A DNA stretch of 64,000 nucleotides from Anaerolineaceae bacterium (GTDB lineage: Bacteria; Chloroflexota; Anaerolineae; Anaerolineales; Anaerolineaceae): assembly GCA_003524305.1 (NCBI GenBank), contig DQHW01000024.1, forward strand, positions 117,511 through 181,510, in the 5' to 3' direction. Position 1 is the first letter of the stretch, and each line of letters starts with the position of its first letter. The notes under the pieces are model-generated. The model was given only the letters and a program-made list of their open reading frames with translations, made no database searches and was not told where the DNA came from. Made by a program: the position numbers and the translations under genes. Positions 1 to 9,258 of this stretch are shown here, piece after piece.

Positions 1-1215
1 ACCAAGGAATATGAAGAAAAGTTAAAAATATGGCAAGATATGGAAAATGCAAAAATAGCTGAATGGCAATCAAATCAAATAGCTCTAAAAATTGAATTTG
101 ATTTGGCAAACAAGCAAAAGGTGGACCAGATATGCTTTCGAAACAAACAGCTGTCAATTGAAAAAACAAATTGGATGATTGCCTGGATACTTAGTTTTAT
201 CGTGTTATTTTGGCTATTAATTATCCCAGGAAAAAGTCATTTACCAATTGTGGTATTTGGGATTATTTCCCTTTTCACCTTTCTGCTTTTTAGTTTCTCG
301 ATCACAGCGCTTATAGTGTTTTTAGTAAAAAGCAATGGTGAGACACAGCGAATTCCTCAATTTATTCCAACCCCTAAACCCCAGTCAGAAGAATGGGATT
401 CTTCTGCTCGGCCAATTGAACCCGAAAAAGTCAAATCGATACTCCAAAATATTAATTGTCCCAGTGTGCTTTCAAGATGGATTGAAGATATTCAATATAA
501 AGATGGAGGCGAGGAATATTTTCGCAATTTTGCAAAAAAATGTCCTCAAGCCATAGCTGGCATTCCTGGTGAAATCAGTATGATGCGGTCAATAAATAGT
601 ATTTTTGATCAAAACAAAACAATAGTCGACGAAAACGGTATATATTTACTCAGGTTGAGAATTGGTAATAATGACGATGTGGATGGTATCGAAATTGATA
701 AGCGAGGTATATGGGTCCTTGAAAGTAAATACTATGATGGAGAATTAACTTATAAGTTTGGACAATGGAAACACAGCGTGAAAGTAAGGCATGCGGCTCA
801 TGAATGTCTTTCAGGCTGGCAAGAAAAGGAATATAACCGTCCCCTCGACCTCGATAAACAGTGGTTACGCGAGTTCGATTGCGTCATAAGTCTCTTGACC
901 AATGAAATAAATACCTATCCATGGTTAAAGAAAATGATCTCGGGAGGCTTAGTTTTTACACATCCTGATGTTAATGTTGATATAAATAATTGTTCAGTTC
1001 AGTATTCCATTGGCATGGATCAAGCTATTCTCATGCAAAGAGAATCAGAAAAACCCAAGTTAACATTTGTAAGGCGTCTAGAAATCGCAGATGCTTTACT
1101 CAAAGCAAATCGCAAGTTCGAACCCGAGCAAATTTCATCAGTTCATCTCGCTGAAGAGATTAGTGCCAAATTGAGAACTTTTCTAAAAGAACAAGCAAAG
1201 AATAAAATAAACTAA
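1..1215 (+). CDS. NERD-domain membrane protein, 5' end outside window
   Basis: The frame is open from the first base, and the codons before the ATG at 40 continue the same charged helix, so the gene probably begins upstream. Two adjacent membrane segments lie about 45-70 and 72-95 residues after that ATG. A soluble domain follows whose motifs match the nuclease-related domain (NERD): a GE-containing helix (GIPGEISMM), then DGIEI and VLESKYYDGEL, corresponding to the D...ExK core of PD-(D/E)XK-like folds. NERD is named for similarity to nucleases, but activity of such membrane-bound members is mostly unproven. The function is therefore open: DNA processing at the membrane is possible but is inference. 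A strong hairpin follows the stop codon. Confidence 0.7.
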   Translation, partial: TKEYEEKLKIWQDMENAKIAEWQSNQIALKIEFDLANKQKVDQICFRNKQLSIEKTNWMIAWILSFIVLFWLLIIPGKSHLPIVVFGIISLFTFLLFSFSITALIVFLVKSNGETQRIPQFIPTPKPQSEEWDSSARPIEPEKVKSILQNINCPSVLSRWIEDIQYKDGGEEYFRNFAKKCPQAIAGIPGEISMMRSINSIFDQNKTIVDENGIYLLRLRIGNNDDVDGIEIDKRGIWVLESKYYDGELTYKFGQWKHSVKVRHAAHECLSGWQEKEYNRPLDLDKQWLREFDCVISLLTNEINTYPWLKKMISGGLVFTHPDVNVDINNCSVQYSIGMDQAILMQRESEKPKLTFVRRLEIADALLKANRKFEPEQISSVHLAEEISAKLRTFLKEQAKNKIN

Positions 1216-1239
1216 GAATAACTTTGCTTCTGTGATTCT

Positions 1240-1274
1240 CAGCTTCAATCCTATGGAAAGAAGGATTGAAGCTG
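1240..1274. terminator. Perfect 13-bp hairpin after NERD gene
   Basis: Arms 1240-1252 and 1262-1274 are perfectly complementary around a 9-base loop, 25 bases after the NERD stop codon. There is no run of T after the stem, so it may act as a 3' mRNA-stabilising hairpin or a weak terminator. Confidence 0.5.
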
Positions 1275-1621
1275 GGATAAATCCTGGAATCTCCGAACAT
1301 TTGTTTTTACCATGTTTGCTATTAAACTACCCATGATCCTTTACAAGATAATGCTAACCCAGCTAAACCATTTTTCTCTAAACGAATTTTTGCGAGAATT
1401 CATAATTTGAAATTGATTAAGGGTTGGGATTATTAACAAGCAAAAATGCAGTAATTGCGTCTCGAATATTGAGCGAATAAAAATAAACAAATTTTCTTCT
1501 TAACTCCACTTATGATGAACTCTTGGAGATTTTTAAATTTCATTACGGAAACATTTAATGCCGGCTTAACCAGTTATCTTGTAAACTTAAAGGATCAATT
1601 GAAAAGCTTAATAAACTTTCG
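1275..1621. other. Intergenic stretch, no gene seen
   Basis: AT-rich DNA between the hairpin and the DUF2779 remnant. No reading frame with recognisable protein content was found on either strand. It may be further decayed sequence. Confidence 0.4.
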
Positions 1622-1870
1622 TCAGATCTCCACCATGGCCAACATATACAATTCACAATAGCCCAGCAGCGCTTCAGTATGTTGTTCCTTCTCTTGTTGA
1701 TCAACTTGTCCAAATGTCATGCCTTTATCGCACAACTCAGTAACCATAACAGGGAGCACATGCTTAATTGACCAACTTCCCTTGAAAACAGGATGCTAGT
1801 GGTAACTCAGGTTGACAATATCACCGAGATCGAAGATTCTTTCATTTAGAAGCTCAAGGTAGGGATAAAT
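1622..1870 (-). pseudogene. DUF2779-domain protein, C-terminal remnant
   Basis: Read on the minus strand in a single frame, this gives ...LLNERIFDLGDIV, an in-frame TAG, then HPVFKGSWSIKHVLPVM and later LLGYCELYMLAMVEI followed by a stop. The patterns FDL..IV, HP.FKGS.SIK.VLP and LL.YC..D.LAMV are the conserved C-terminal features of DUF2779 proteins (RNase H-like exonuclease relatives). The stretch between VLP and LL.YC is shorter than usual and has lost the normal G-rich segment. The in-frame stop, an internal deletion and the missing N-terminal part all show a dead gene. It abuts the 3' end of the membrane-protein gene on the same strand. Confidence 0.6.
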
Positions 1871-3691
1871 TCAATTAACAACCTTTAACATCTGATAGGA
1901 ATAAGCGCCTTCAGAGGAGAAAATCAATTGGAGGTCACCATTAACAAGGCCTTCCTGTATTTTAGTTTTAATGTCAGATATCGCATTATTTGGAACAAGT
2001 AAATAATCAATCTCAGGATTCTCGATTGAAACCAAATAATCTGGTAGATTATCATACCAGTAAGAGACTTGTGATCCACCTAACCCGGGTAAATAATCAA
2101 CTGGATAATTTGTAAGTATCTTAATTTCCGGTCCTGTCGTTACTACCAATTGCCTGATTTTTTCATTTAATTCAGGGTTAAATAATTGCCATTGCTTTTC
2201 TTCCTGGTTTTGAATTAATTTTTCAAGAGGAAATTTTAATCCAATTAAACCTAGCGCAAGAATCAGTACAATAAATAATGATATGACAGGAGTTTTGTGA
2301 ATCTTAATAATATTTAGTAATCGAATTAAATATTCAAAAAGGTATTGAATAAATAATCCTATGGTCAAACCCCAAATTGGAAAAATCAAAGCCAGGTTTC
2401 TTACTTCATAACTGAAATAGAAGATCCAAATCAATGAATATGGAATCGCGACAATTATTCCAAGCCATCGATAAGGATTTTTTACCAATAATACGGCAGG
2501 AACTAATCCGAGCAGCAAATATTTATACTTTCCTAAAAGTGAAAATGCATCCAAAGCTCTTTCAATATATCCCGCCCCCTGATAAATATCCTTGGTAACA
2601 TATGCAATATTAGATGAATCAATCCCATTGTTTACTTGGATCCATTTAACAAGATACCACGAGGCGACTACCAGTAAAGCCAGGAGATAAGCAACTAATA
2701 AATTTCTAGACTTTGCCTTATCGAGCATGTCAGGCTTTTGTTGAAAAAGGATTAGATAGCCTAACAAAGGAAAAAGCACAAAAACAAAAACACCTGCCTG
2801 TTTAGTTAACGCCGCACCTGCAGCCATAATTATGCTGGCAAAAATCAATCCAAAACCATATTCCTTTTTATCCGCTTTGAGCCGTGTGCATAAGAGCATA
2901 TAAATACTGGCAAAACTAAAAAAGGTCATTGGTAAATCAACATAGCCATCAGCAATAAACTCACCAGTAAACTTTTTTATGATCAACCGAGTGAGAATTA
3001 CACCAATGAAAAACCCAAAGGATCTTGTTTTTATCCCGAGATCAAAAAGCATCAGTAGAATCAACAAACTAAAAAGAGGCATGATCGCTTTTGGAAATGA
3101 CTGCAATTCAATGCCATTCATAAGTACGTATGAAATTGACCAATTGGCTGGAATTAATTGGGGATAATAGGAGGTTGCTGTCGGAAAAATCCCTTTCGAC
3201 CACTCTACAGCCCATCGATTCCACGAAACCACAGCGTCCCAGGTTTGAAAAACCGTGCCAAGGTTATTGGTAAATCTTTGGACCACCCATACAATATCGG
3301 TGATCGCAAAAATGAGTAAAACAAAAAATATAAAATAATTGATTATTCTTAATAATGAGGAAGTACCGGGACTATCTGAGAGAGAATAATCAATCGATTT
3401 TAACCAATGCTCAAATCGGTAAATTAAATCTTCATAAGATTCGAACAGTTTTTTTCGAAACAACCAAATACAGGTGGCGAGTTCAAGAATTATTATGCCG
3501 AGGATAGTAATTTGAATGAATAAGTGGCATAAGGTAAGCAAAACAACCAACCAAAAATTGGAAAATAAACTGATCCCAAAAATGGCGATTAATTTGGGTA
3601 TGCCATTGGAATTTATTTTTAATAGTTTTGAAATAATTAATCCAGGTAGAAAAATCATCTGAATTAGGCTTAAAACACCAAGAACCATCAT
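1871..3691 (-). CDS. Polytopic membrane protein, GT-C-like
   Basis: The 606 residues contain about ten to twelve hydrophobic segments, with a large loop after the first third carrying WDAVVSWNRWA and a short soluble tail. A tryptophan/aspartate-rich loop of the WDA...WN.WA kind in a polytopic protein is typical of predicted GT-C glycosyltransferases (GT39/ArnT-like), which move sugars from polyprenyl-phosphate carriers on the outer face of the membrane. The exact family and substrate cannot be read from the sequence. Two adjacent ATG codons follow an AGAGGGA ribosome-binding site, so the start is uncertain by one codon. It is transcribed alone, facing the integrase gene. It could also be a membrane protein of another function. 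Confidence 0.6.
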   Translation of the reverse strand: MMVLGVLSLIQMIFLPGLIISKLLKINSNGIPKLIAIFGISLFSNFWLVVLLTLCHLFIQITILGIIILELATCIWLFRKKLFESYEDLIYRFEHWLKSIDYSLSDSPGTSSLLRIINYFIFFVLLIFAITDIVWVVQRFTNNLGTVFQTWDAVVSWNRWAVEWSKGIFPTATSYYPQLIPANWSISYVLMNGIELQSFPKAIMPLFSLLILLMLFDLGIKTRSFGFFIGVILTRLIIKKFTGEFIADGYVDLPMTFFSFASIYMLLCTRLKADKKEYGFGLIFASIIMAAGAALTKQAGVFVFVLFPLLGYLILFQQKPDMLDKAKSRNLLVAYLLALLVVASWYLVKWIQVNNGIDSSNIAYVTKDIYQGAGYIERALDAFSLLGKYKYLLLGLVPAVLLVKNPYRWLGIIVAIPYSLIWIFYFSYEVRNLALIFPIWGLTIGLFIQYLFEYLIRLLNIIKIHKTPVISLFIVLILALGLIGLKFPLEKLIQNQEEKQWQLFNPELNEKIRQLVVTTGPEIKILTNYPVDYLPGLGGSQVSYWYDNLPDYLVSIENPEIDYLLVPNNAISDIKTKIQEGLVNGDLQLIFSSEGAYSYQMLKVVN

Positions 3692-3812
3692 GATTCCCTC
3701 TTTTTATCGATAGATATGAAATTATAACCCAACTAATTAAAGCCCATTGAATCCTTCTTCTCTTTATTAAAGGCAGATACGCCTCCCCTTATTTATCGTG
3801 TAAAATCAAACC

Positions 3813-4850
3813 ATGGTAAAAATCGAAGACTCCCGATTTGGCGGTGAAATTCAACCCCTTCTGCCGGGTGAACTGGTCAACTTGATCGGCGAAAGAGCCA
3901 ACCGGGCGGCAGCGGCATCCCGCTTTTTAGATTACCGCTCAAGGCGGGCAGACCAAACTCTCCGACGCCAGGATGCCGACTTACTGCTTTTTCGCGAGTT
4001 TTTAGCAGAAGTAAAAGTTAATACTGGTGATCTTTCTCACGAACCAGGTGCCTGGCGACTGGTAACCTGGGGATTGGTGGAGGCTTTTGTTAAATGGCAG
4101 ATTTCCAGGGGCTATGCCATTCAAAGTGTTAATGTTCACCTATCATCCATTAAAACGTATGCGCGCCTGGCCATGCAGGCCGGTGCATTACTCCCACAGG
4201 AATATGCATTAATCCGTGCCGTGCAGGGCTACAGTTATCGAGAACAAAGCCGCATCGATGCGCGCCGCAAGGTAACCCGCATCGGATTGAAGAAATCAGA
4301 ACCAGTAAAAATCACACCTGAAGAAGCAGCTCAATTAAAACAACAACCGGATACACCCCAAGGCAGGCGAGATGCCTTTATGATATGTCTGCTTCTCGAT
4401 CATGGTCTGCGGGTGGGAGAAGTTGCAGCCCTGGAAGTGACTGATTTCAATTTGCGTGATGAACAACTCCGTTTCTATCGTCCCAAGGTAAACAAGGAGC
4501 AGATTCATCATTTGACCAAAGATACCTTAAAAGCATTGAAAGCCTACCTGGATCATGGCGATATGGCACGCAGTGGACTCGCGCTCAGACGCAGTCTTCG
4601 CAATGAAGAACTTGGTGCCTCAGGTATGACTGAACGCGCCATCACGGCCAGGGTTGGTTTTTTAGGTGAGAAAATCGGCGTCATGGGGCTTTCTGCCCAC
4701 GATTGCCGCCACTTTTGGGCAACATCCGCTGCCCGTCATGGCACAGACCCCTTTGTACTGCAAGAAGCCGGCGGTTGGTCCTCCTTGGCCATGCCCCGCC
4801 GCTATGTGGATGATAATGAAATCTCCAACGAAGGAGTGAAGTTGGATTAA
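3813..4850 (+). CDS. Tyrosine recombinase / phage-type integrase
   Basis: This 345-residue protein has an N-terminal SAM-like core-binding domain (about 50-140) and a C-terminal catalytic domain (about 165-340). Catalytic residues are visible: Arg200 in DHGLRVGE, a lysine in the beta-hairpin near 225-228, His296 and Arg299 in HDCRH, Trp322 in GGWSS in the second-histidine position, and the nucleophile Tyr331 in RRYVD. It resembles XerC/XerD-like or integron-like recombinases. No phage genes, no adjacent tRNA and no flanking direct repeats were recognised. It therefore looks like a solitary integrase, or the last relic of an element. The genes next to it are ordinary or unrelated. Confidence 0.9.
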   Translation: MVKIEDSRFGGEIQPLLPGELVNLIGERANRAAAASRFLDYRSRRADQTLRRQDADLLLFREFLAEVKVNTGDLSHEPGAWRLVTWGLVEAFVKWQISRGYAIQSVNVHLSSIKTYARLAMQAGALLPQEYALIRAVQGYSYREQSRIDARRKVTRIGLKKSEPVKITPEEAAQLKQQPDTPQGRRDAFMICLLLDHGLRVGEVAALEVTDFNLRDEQLRFYRPKVNKEQIHHLTKDTLKALKAYLDHGDMARSGLALRRSLRNEELGASGMTERAITARVGFLGEKIGVMGLSAHDCRHFWATSAARHGTDPFVLQEAGGWSSLAMPRRYVDDNEISNEGVKLD

Positions 4851-4903
4851 AATGTGCGGATTTTTGTAATCTAGAAAATCAAATTATTACTTGGATGGTA
4901 TTA

Positions 4904-5098
4904 ATGAAAAAATATTTTTCAATTTTTAAGAATATGAATGTCACGGATTGGATTTTAGCCCTTCTCGTCATTGCTTTGGTTGCCTATGTTGTTAATTTGA
5001 TCTTTCCTCCCAATGGCTGGATGATCGGGATTGTCGCATCATTGTTGCTCTTATTTATTGCAAAATATCGCCGCGACCAATTAATAAAAGACAAATAA
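4904..5098 (+). CDS. Small two-helix membrane protein
   Basis: About 64 residues with two hydrophobic segments (WILALLVIALVAYVVNLIF and a second in the C-terminal half) and a basic, charged tail. The ATG at 4904 is preceded by GGATGG at suitable spacing; an in-frame ATG lies at 4895. No family is recognised. It sits just ahead of another small membrane protein and may be co-transcribed with it. Confidence 0.5.
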   Translation: MKKYFSIFKNMNVTDWILALLVIALVAYVVNLIFPPNGWMIGIVASLLLLFIAKYRRDQLIKDK

Positions 5099-5139
5099 TA
5101 ATTTGATCTTTGGCATGCTTTCAAGGAATGAAGACTAAT

Positions 5140-5574
5140 ATGAAAAAAATGAATTGGTTGACAAAAACACTTGCTATTGGCGGAACGATACTTGTAACAA
5201 TTCCAATGCTGGCTCCCATCATTTTTTCAATTATTCACCTGATATCCACGGGAAGATTCCTTCTGGATTTTCTTATGCCTGCTGAACTTGGTATTGTTGT
5301 TTTCATCGGTTCAGGATTACTTCTTTGGGCAGCCATCCGGTCACGACTTTGTCTGAAATGGATCGCTTGGAGTACAGGTATCGCAATTGTACTGGTATTT
5401 GGCAGCCAGGGATTGGCAGGAATCACCGGTCTCGCCTCTGGAAGGTCCGAACCAGTGGGTTGGCAATTCGGCGTTGTGCTGGGTGGAATAATAGGCTACG
5501 ATCTTGCTGTTATTGCCCTATCGATTGGCGGGGTATTGTTATGCAGGCATCTTCTTCGACGGGGTAATGAATAA
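5140..5574 (+). CDS. Four-helix hypothetical membrane protein
   Basis: About 144 residues with four predicted membrane segments and a basic C-terminal end. Alternative starts are an ATG at 5128 and a TTG at 5110. The 5140 ATG has AAGGA about 12 bases upstream, which is long but better than the others. No family is recognised, and no charged catalytic motifs are visible. Confidence 0.55.
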   Translation: MKKMNWLTKTLAIGGTILVTIPMLAPIIFSIIHLISTGRFLLDFLMPAELGIVVFIGSGLLLWAAIRSRLCLKWIAWSTGIAIVLVFGSQGLAGITGLASGRSEPVGWQFGVVLGGIIGYDLAVIALSIGGVLLCRHLLRRGNE

Positions 5575-5648
5575 TCGCTTTTGCGTCGAATAATCAATTC
5601 AATTCTCAAATTTGACCGCCATCACACTCTCAAATCAGAGGTTCAATT

Positions 5649-6266
5649 ATGGATATTCATTATTTACTTAAAGGGTTGATCATCGGTTTTTCGATTGCCG
5701 CCCCCGTTGGCCCCATCGGTGTGTTATGCATTCGCCGAACCCTGGCTGACGGACATGCAGCCGGCTTGCTTTCAGGTCTTGGTGCTGCCACCGCTGATGC
5801 ACTTTACGGTTGTATGGCAGGTTTTGGATTGACGTTGATATCCGCTTTTCTAGTCAGCCAGCAGAAATGGATCCGGTTGGTGGGCGGGGCTTTTTTGTGC
5901 TATTTGGGTGTAAAAACGTTGCTCACCAAACCTGCCCATGAACCTGCCAAGGTCAAGAAAAAGGGATTGCTAGGTTCATACGCCTCAACCTTCTTATTGA
6001 CACTCACTAATCCCATGACCATTCTCTCTTTTGCAGCTATCTTTGCAGGATTAGGTTTGGCATCCTCGGAAAATAATTTTTCTTCGGCTGGATTTTTGGT
6101 TTTAGGTGTCTTCATTGGATCAGCAGCCTGGTGGCTGATGCTTAGCAGTGTGGTCGGTTTCTTCCGCGAAAAATTCGGGCTCAAGGCAATGCAGTGGGTA
6201 AACCGAATTTCAGGGTTGATCATCCTCGGGTTCGGAATCTTTGCACTTGTCAGTCTTTTAAAATAA
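5649..6266 (+). CDS. LysE/RhtB family amino-acid exporter
   Basis: The 205 residues match the length and pattern of LysE-type translocators: an N-terminal helix with the family signature FSIAAPVGPIGVLCIRR, then GLLSGLGAATADALYG, GGAFLCYLGVKTL and a C-terminal half with LTNPMTILSFAAIFAG. About six membrane helices are expected. Members export amino acids or small basic metabolites; the substrate here cannot be assigned. An AGAGG site precedes the ATG. A perfect terminator hairpin follows directly and also serves the convergent chemoreceptor gene. Confidence 0.88.
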   Translation: MDIHYLLKGLIIGFSIAAPVGPIGVLCIRRTLADGHAAGLLSGLGAATADALYGCMAGFGLTLISAFLVSQQKWIRLVGGAFLCYLGVKTLLTKPAHEPAKVKKKGLLGSYASTFLLTLTNPMTILSFAAIFAGLGLASSENNFSSAGFLVLGVFIGSAAWWLMLSSVVGFFREKFGLKAMQWVNRISGLIILGFGIFALVSLLK

Positions 6267-6267
6267 C

Positions 6268-6298
6268 AAAAATAACCCTGAATATCAGGGTTATTTTT
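6268..6298. terminator. Bidirectional terminator
   Basis: Arms 6268-6280 and 6286-6298 form a perfect 13-bp stem with a 5-base loop. The stem ends in A-run/T-run flanks on both sides. It lies between the convergent LysE and chemoreceptor genes. Confidence 0.85.
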
Positions 6299-6316
6299 GC
6301 TGATTTAACTAAATCC

Positions 6317-8854
6317 TTAATCTTTGATCTTGAATCTTATAGTGGCAGCTTGCATCTCTCCAGCAATGGTAGCCAACATACTTGTGGCATCTTTCATCTC
6401 TTGAACTAGAGAAGAAACTTCTTCAGTGGATGCCGAAATCTCCTCAGCAGAAGCCGCATTTTCCTCACTCAAGGCTGCAACCGATTCAAAAATCTCAAGT
6501 GTTTCACTTGTGTGGTTTTCTATTTCCTTAATGGCAGCATAGTTTTCATTGATCACTGAAGTGACTTGTTCAATGGATTGATTGAGTACCTGCATGACAC
6601 GCATCATTGGAGCGTTGGTCTCTTGCGCCTTGACCACTTGTGCTTGCATTTCAATGGCAGAATTGAGCAAATCTTCGAGAGCCTTTCCTGAACTGGCTGC
6701 CTGGTTGCTGCCTTGAACCACTCGATCGGTCGTTGTTTGCATTGCCGCAACAGTGGTTGTGATATTTGATTGGGTGTTTTTCACGATACCGGCAATTTCT
6801 GCTGAAGCGGCAGAAGATTTCTCTGCCAGTTTTCGCACCTCACCTGCCACGACTGCAAAACCTCTGCCCTGTTCACCTGCCCTGGCGGCTTCAATGGCAG
6901 CATTTAGAGAAAGCAGGTTTGTCTGATCAGCAATATCTTTGATGGTGGCGACGATTTCTCCAATTTGTTCAGAATAGGTCTGCATTTGCAAGACTGAAAC
7001 AGAAGATGATTCCACCGCTTCGCGGATGCTTTCCATTTGCTCAAGAGTTTGGCGAACTGATATAGAACCCTCCTGCGCAATACGGGTGGATTTTTCGGCC
7101 GACTCATTGACTGCTTGAATAGCCTGGGTCGTAGAATCCACGGCACCTGCGATTTGGGTTGAGGCTGCCACAACCTGTTCAGCTGCATCCGATTGGGCTT
7201 GTGCACCTTCACTAATCTGGCGGATGGTTTGGATAATAACATGCACACTGTCGTTAGCCTGGTTCATCATTCCAGCTTCTTCACTAACACCTTTTGTGAT
7301 TTGCTGGATGGTATTCGCGACCTGTGAAGTGCCTTCATGAGCTGTAACTGCAGAAACTTCCAATTCCTGGCTGGATTGCACCAATTGTTGAGCACGTCCA
7401 ATTAAAAGCCCCATTAAAGCACGCAAACTACCAGGTTCTGAATTGAAGGCTGCGACCGGCACACCTTTGGCAACAAGTTTGTTAATATATGGAATCAATG
7501 CTGAATCGGCAATGCAGATGCCTATACCTTCATACCCCTTGGCCACCAGACTCTCTAGAAATGGACCACATATTGAAGCTGGAACCATGGTCCCTTTTTC
7601 GATGCTGGGATCACTGGCCACAAACCAATCCACTTTAAGATTGCTTGATTTATACTCTTTGGCAGCCGCATCCACGCCGCTTTTTACTTGATGAAAAAAC
7701 GAAACATCAATCGGAGTGACCATGGCAATTTTTATTTTCTTATTTGCCTTTGCCTGAGATGCTTCAAGGAGTTTTGGCCGATGGGCAATCATATCTTGAG
7801 ACTGTACGGCACCAACCCCGACTTTCCAATTGTCATTTATGTTTTCTTTCGTAACAATGACTGGTTCAATAAGCAATCTGGGTGTTATGGGTTTCCATTC
7901 TGCAGCTAATGCGTTATAGAGATGAATTACAGGATCGTAACCCTGAACAAATGGATTTTGTGAAATATTTGCGGAAATAATTCCATCAATCGTCCACTGG
8001 GCGTTTTGGTCATTCATATCATGGCTAACTAATTTTATTTTTCCCAGTTTTCCTGTTTGCTTAAAAACATCAACAATTATGTTCAAAGAATCCATTTCTG
8101 TCGTGTAACACCCCACCAAATCGGTGGTTTGAGAAATTACTGTCAATAGATTATTCCTTAGTGCCTGCTCATCCATCAAACTGCGGTCAAAACATTGGAT
8201 GATTTCTAGGTCTTTGAATTTTCCAGACAGTGTATGTAGAAAACCATTCTTTCTTAGCACTAGATTATCCTGGATAAAAATCCCAATAACGATAACCTTT
8301 CCTTTTCCTCCAGTCAGATCTCCCATGGCTTGGGCGGCCATTTGACCCTCTTGGAAGGAATCTGTGCCAACATAAAATAACCTTTCACATGGTTCATCCG
8401 TGATCCAATTGTAAGATCTAAATATTTCGCGAATGTTGGTAATAATATTGTTGAGGGATTCAGCCAAGACACCTTGATTTTTTCCTAAAACACCAAAATG
8501 TCGCGTCGTGGAAGTTATCCTGCGGGTTAAATCACCTTGAGTTAACGATGTCAATGCGCCTGACAATGCCGGCATTTCGATCGTTGAAAGGGACATGCCT
8601 GCGTTTTTCAAGTCATCTGAGGAAATATTCTTCAGTGAATGCAGTCTGCTGAACAAGAAAAAGAGGAATCCCCCGAGCAAACTGACCGCAATCATTGATC
8701 TTCCCAACCAAACCGAAATTATTGAAGATTTGGGTAGCCCAAGCAACACCAATCCAGCCACACCCAACCCAAGCAATATGGTTCCGATCACTATTGAGAA
8801 CCACAGCTTTCCTTTTTGAGAATAATTTGAGTAAAATTTCTTCGAAACAGACAT
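6317..8854 (-). CDS. Chemoreceptor with permuted sugar-binding-protein fold
   Basis: The ATG at 8854 has GGAGGT seven bases upstream, whereas the longer TTG start overlaps that site. The product is about 845 residues. Two membrane helices (about 17-40 and 47-69) are separated by a very short loop, followed by a HAMP-like segment (LTQGDLTRR). A region at 160-335 resembles the C-terminal part of type-I periplasmic binding proteins (FYVGTDSF..G, GGKGKVIVIG, ISQNPFVQGYD). Residues 373-475 then resemble the N-terminal lobe (KIKIAMVTP, KGYEGIGICIADS, GVPVAAFNSEPG). The lobes are thus in reversed order. A full methyl-accepting signalling domain follows, with the hairpin tip IADQTNLLSLNAAIEAARAGE. 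Topology puts the binding fold in the cytoplasm. It probably signals to CheA/CheW, which are not encoded here. Confidence 0.88.
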   Translation of the reverse strand: MSVSKKFYSNYSQKGKLWFSIVIGTILLGLGVAGLVLLGLPKSSIISVWLGRSMIAVSLLGGFLFFLFSRLHSLKNISSDDLKNAGMSLSTIEMPALSGALTSLTQGDLTRRITSTTRHFGVLGKNQGVLAESLNNIITNIREIFRSYNWITDEPCERLFYVGTDSFQEGQMAAQAMGDLTGGKGKVIVIGIFIQDNLVLRKNGFLHTLSGKFKDLEIIQCFDRSLMDEQALRNNLLTVISQTTDLVGCYTTEMDSLNIIVDVFKQTGKLGKIKLVSHDMNDQNAQWTIDGIISANISQNPFVQGYDPVIHLYNALAAEWKPITPRLLIEPVIVTKENINDNWKVGVGAVQSQDMIAHRPKLLEASQAKANKKIKIAMVTPIDVSFFHQVKSGVDAAAKEYKSSNLKVDWFVASDPSIEKGTMVPASICGPFLESLVAKGYEGIGICIADSALIPYINKLVAKGVPVAAFNSEPGSLRALMGLLIGRAQQLVQSSQELEVSAVTAHEGTSQVANTIQQITKGVSEEAGMMNQANDSVHVIIQTIRQISEGAQAQSDAAEQVVAASTQIAGAVDSTTQAIQAVNESAEKSTRIAQEGSISVRQTLEQMESIREAVESSSVSVLQMQTYSEQIGEIVATIKDIADQTNLLSLNAAIEAARAGEQGRGFAVVAGEVRKLAEKSSAASAEIAGIVKNTQSNITTTVAAMQTTTDRVVQGSNQAASSGKALEDLLNSAIEMQAQVVKAQETNAPMMRVMQVLNQSIEQVTSVINENYAAIKEIENHTSETLEIFESVAALSEENAASAEEISASTEEVSSLVQEMKDATSMLATIAGEMQAATIRFKIKD

Positions 8855-9258
8855 ACTCTTTACCTCCAATTAAATAGTGCCAAATCAAATCGTAAGGATA
8901 ATATATTAAAATAACGGAATTACTCGGGTCATAGAACTACCCAATAATTAATCCCAAAACCTGATTCAAGTTTTAAGAATCTCTATCTTCGAATATTCCA
9001 ACCAGTAAGCAAAAATGCTGGTTTTTACCCCGCCTTACCCCAATAATAATAAAAATGACTAATAATTGAAACTCTATTCATTTTATTAAAGAATATTAAT
9101 GTAAGCCATAAAAGATACATGAAAACCCCTCAAGATAAATAGGTAATCAAAAATGCAGAATTAATAACAAATTAATGCGTAAACGAACGAAATAATCACG
9201 ACACCTTTTGATGGTTTATAATTAATCCTGTTTTTATTTCAGTACAAAAGAAATCATC
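8855..9258. other. Divergent intergenic region
   Basis: Holds the chemoreceptor ribosome-binding site at its left end and a TATAAT-like box near 9217 ahead of the desulfurase gene. No gene or riboswitch was recognised. Confidence 0.4.

Noticed and set aside
3813..4850. A prophage or integrative element around the tyrosine recombinase
   Set aside because: No phage, plasmid or transfer genes, no tRNA and no flanking att-like repeats were found within the window.
8855..9258. A cyclic di-GMP riboswitch ahead of the chemoreceptor gene
   Set aside because: Looked for because chemoreceptor genes often carry one, but no conserved aptamer elements were recognised.
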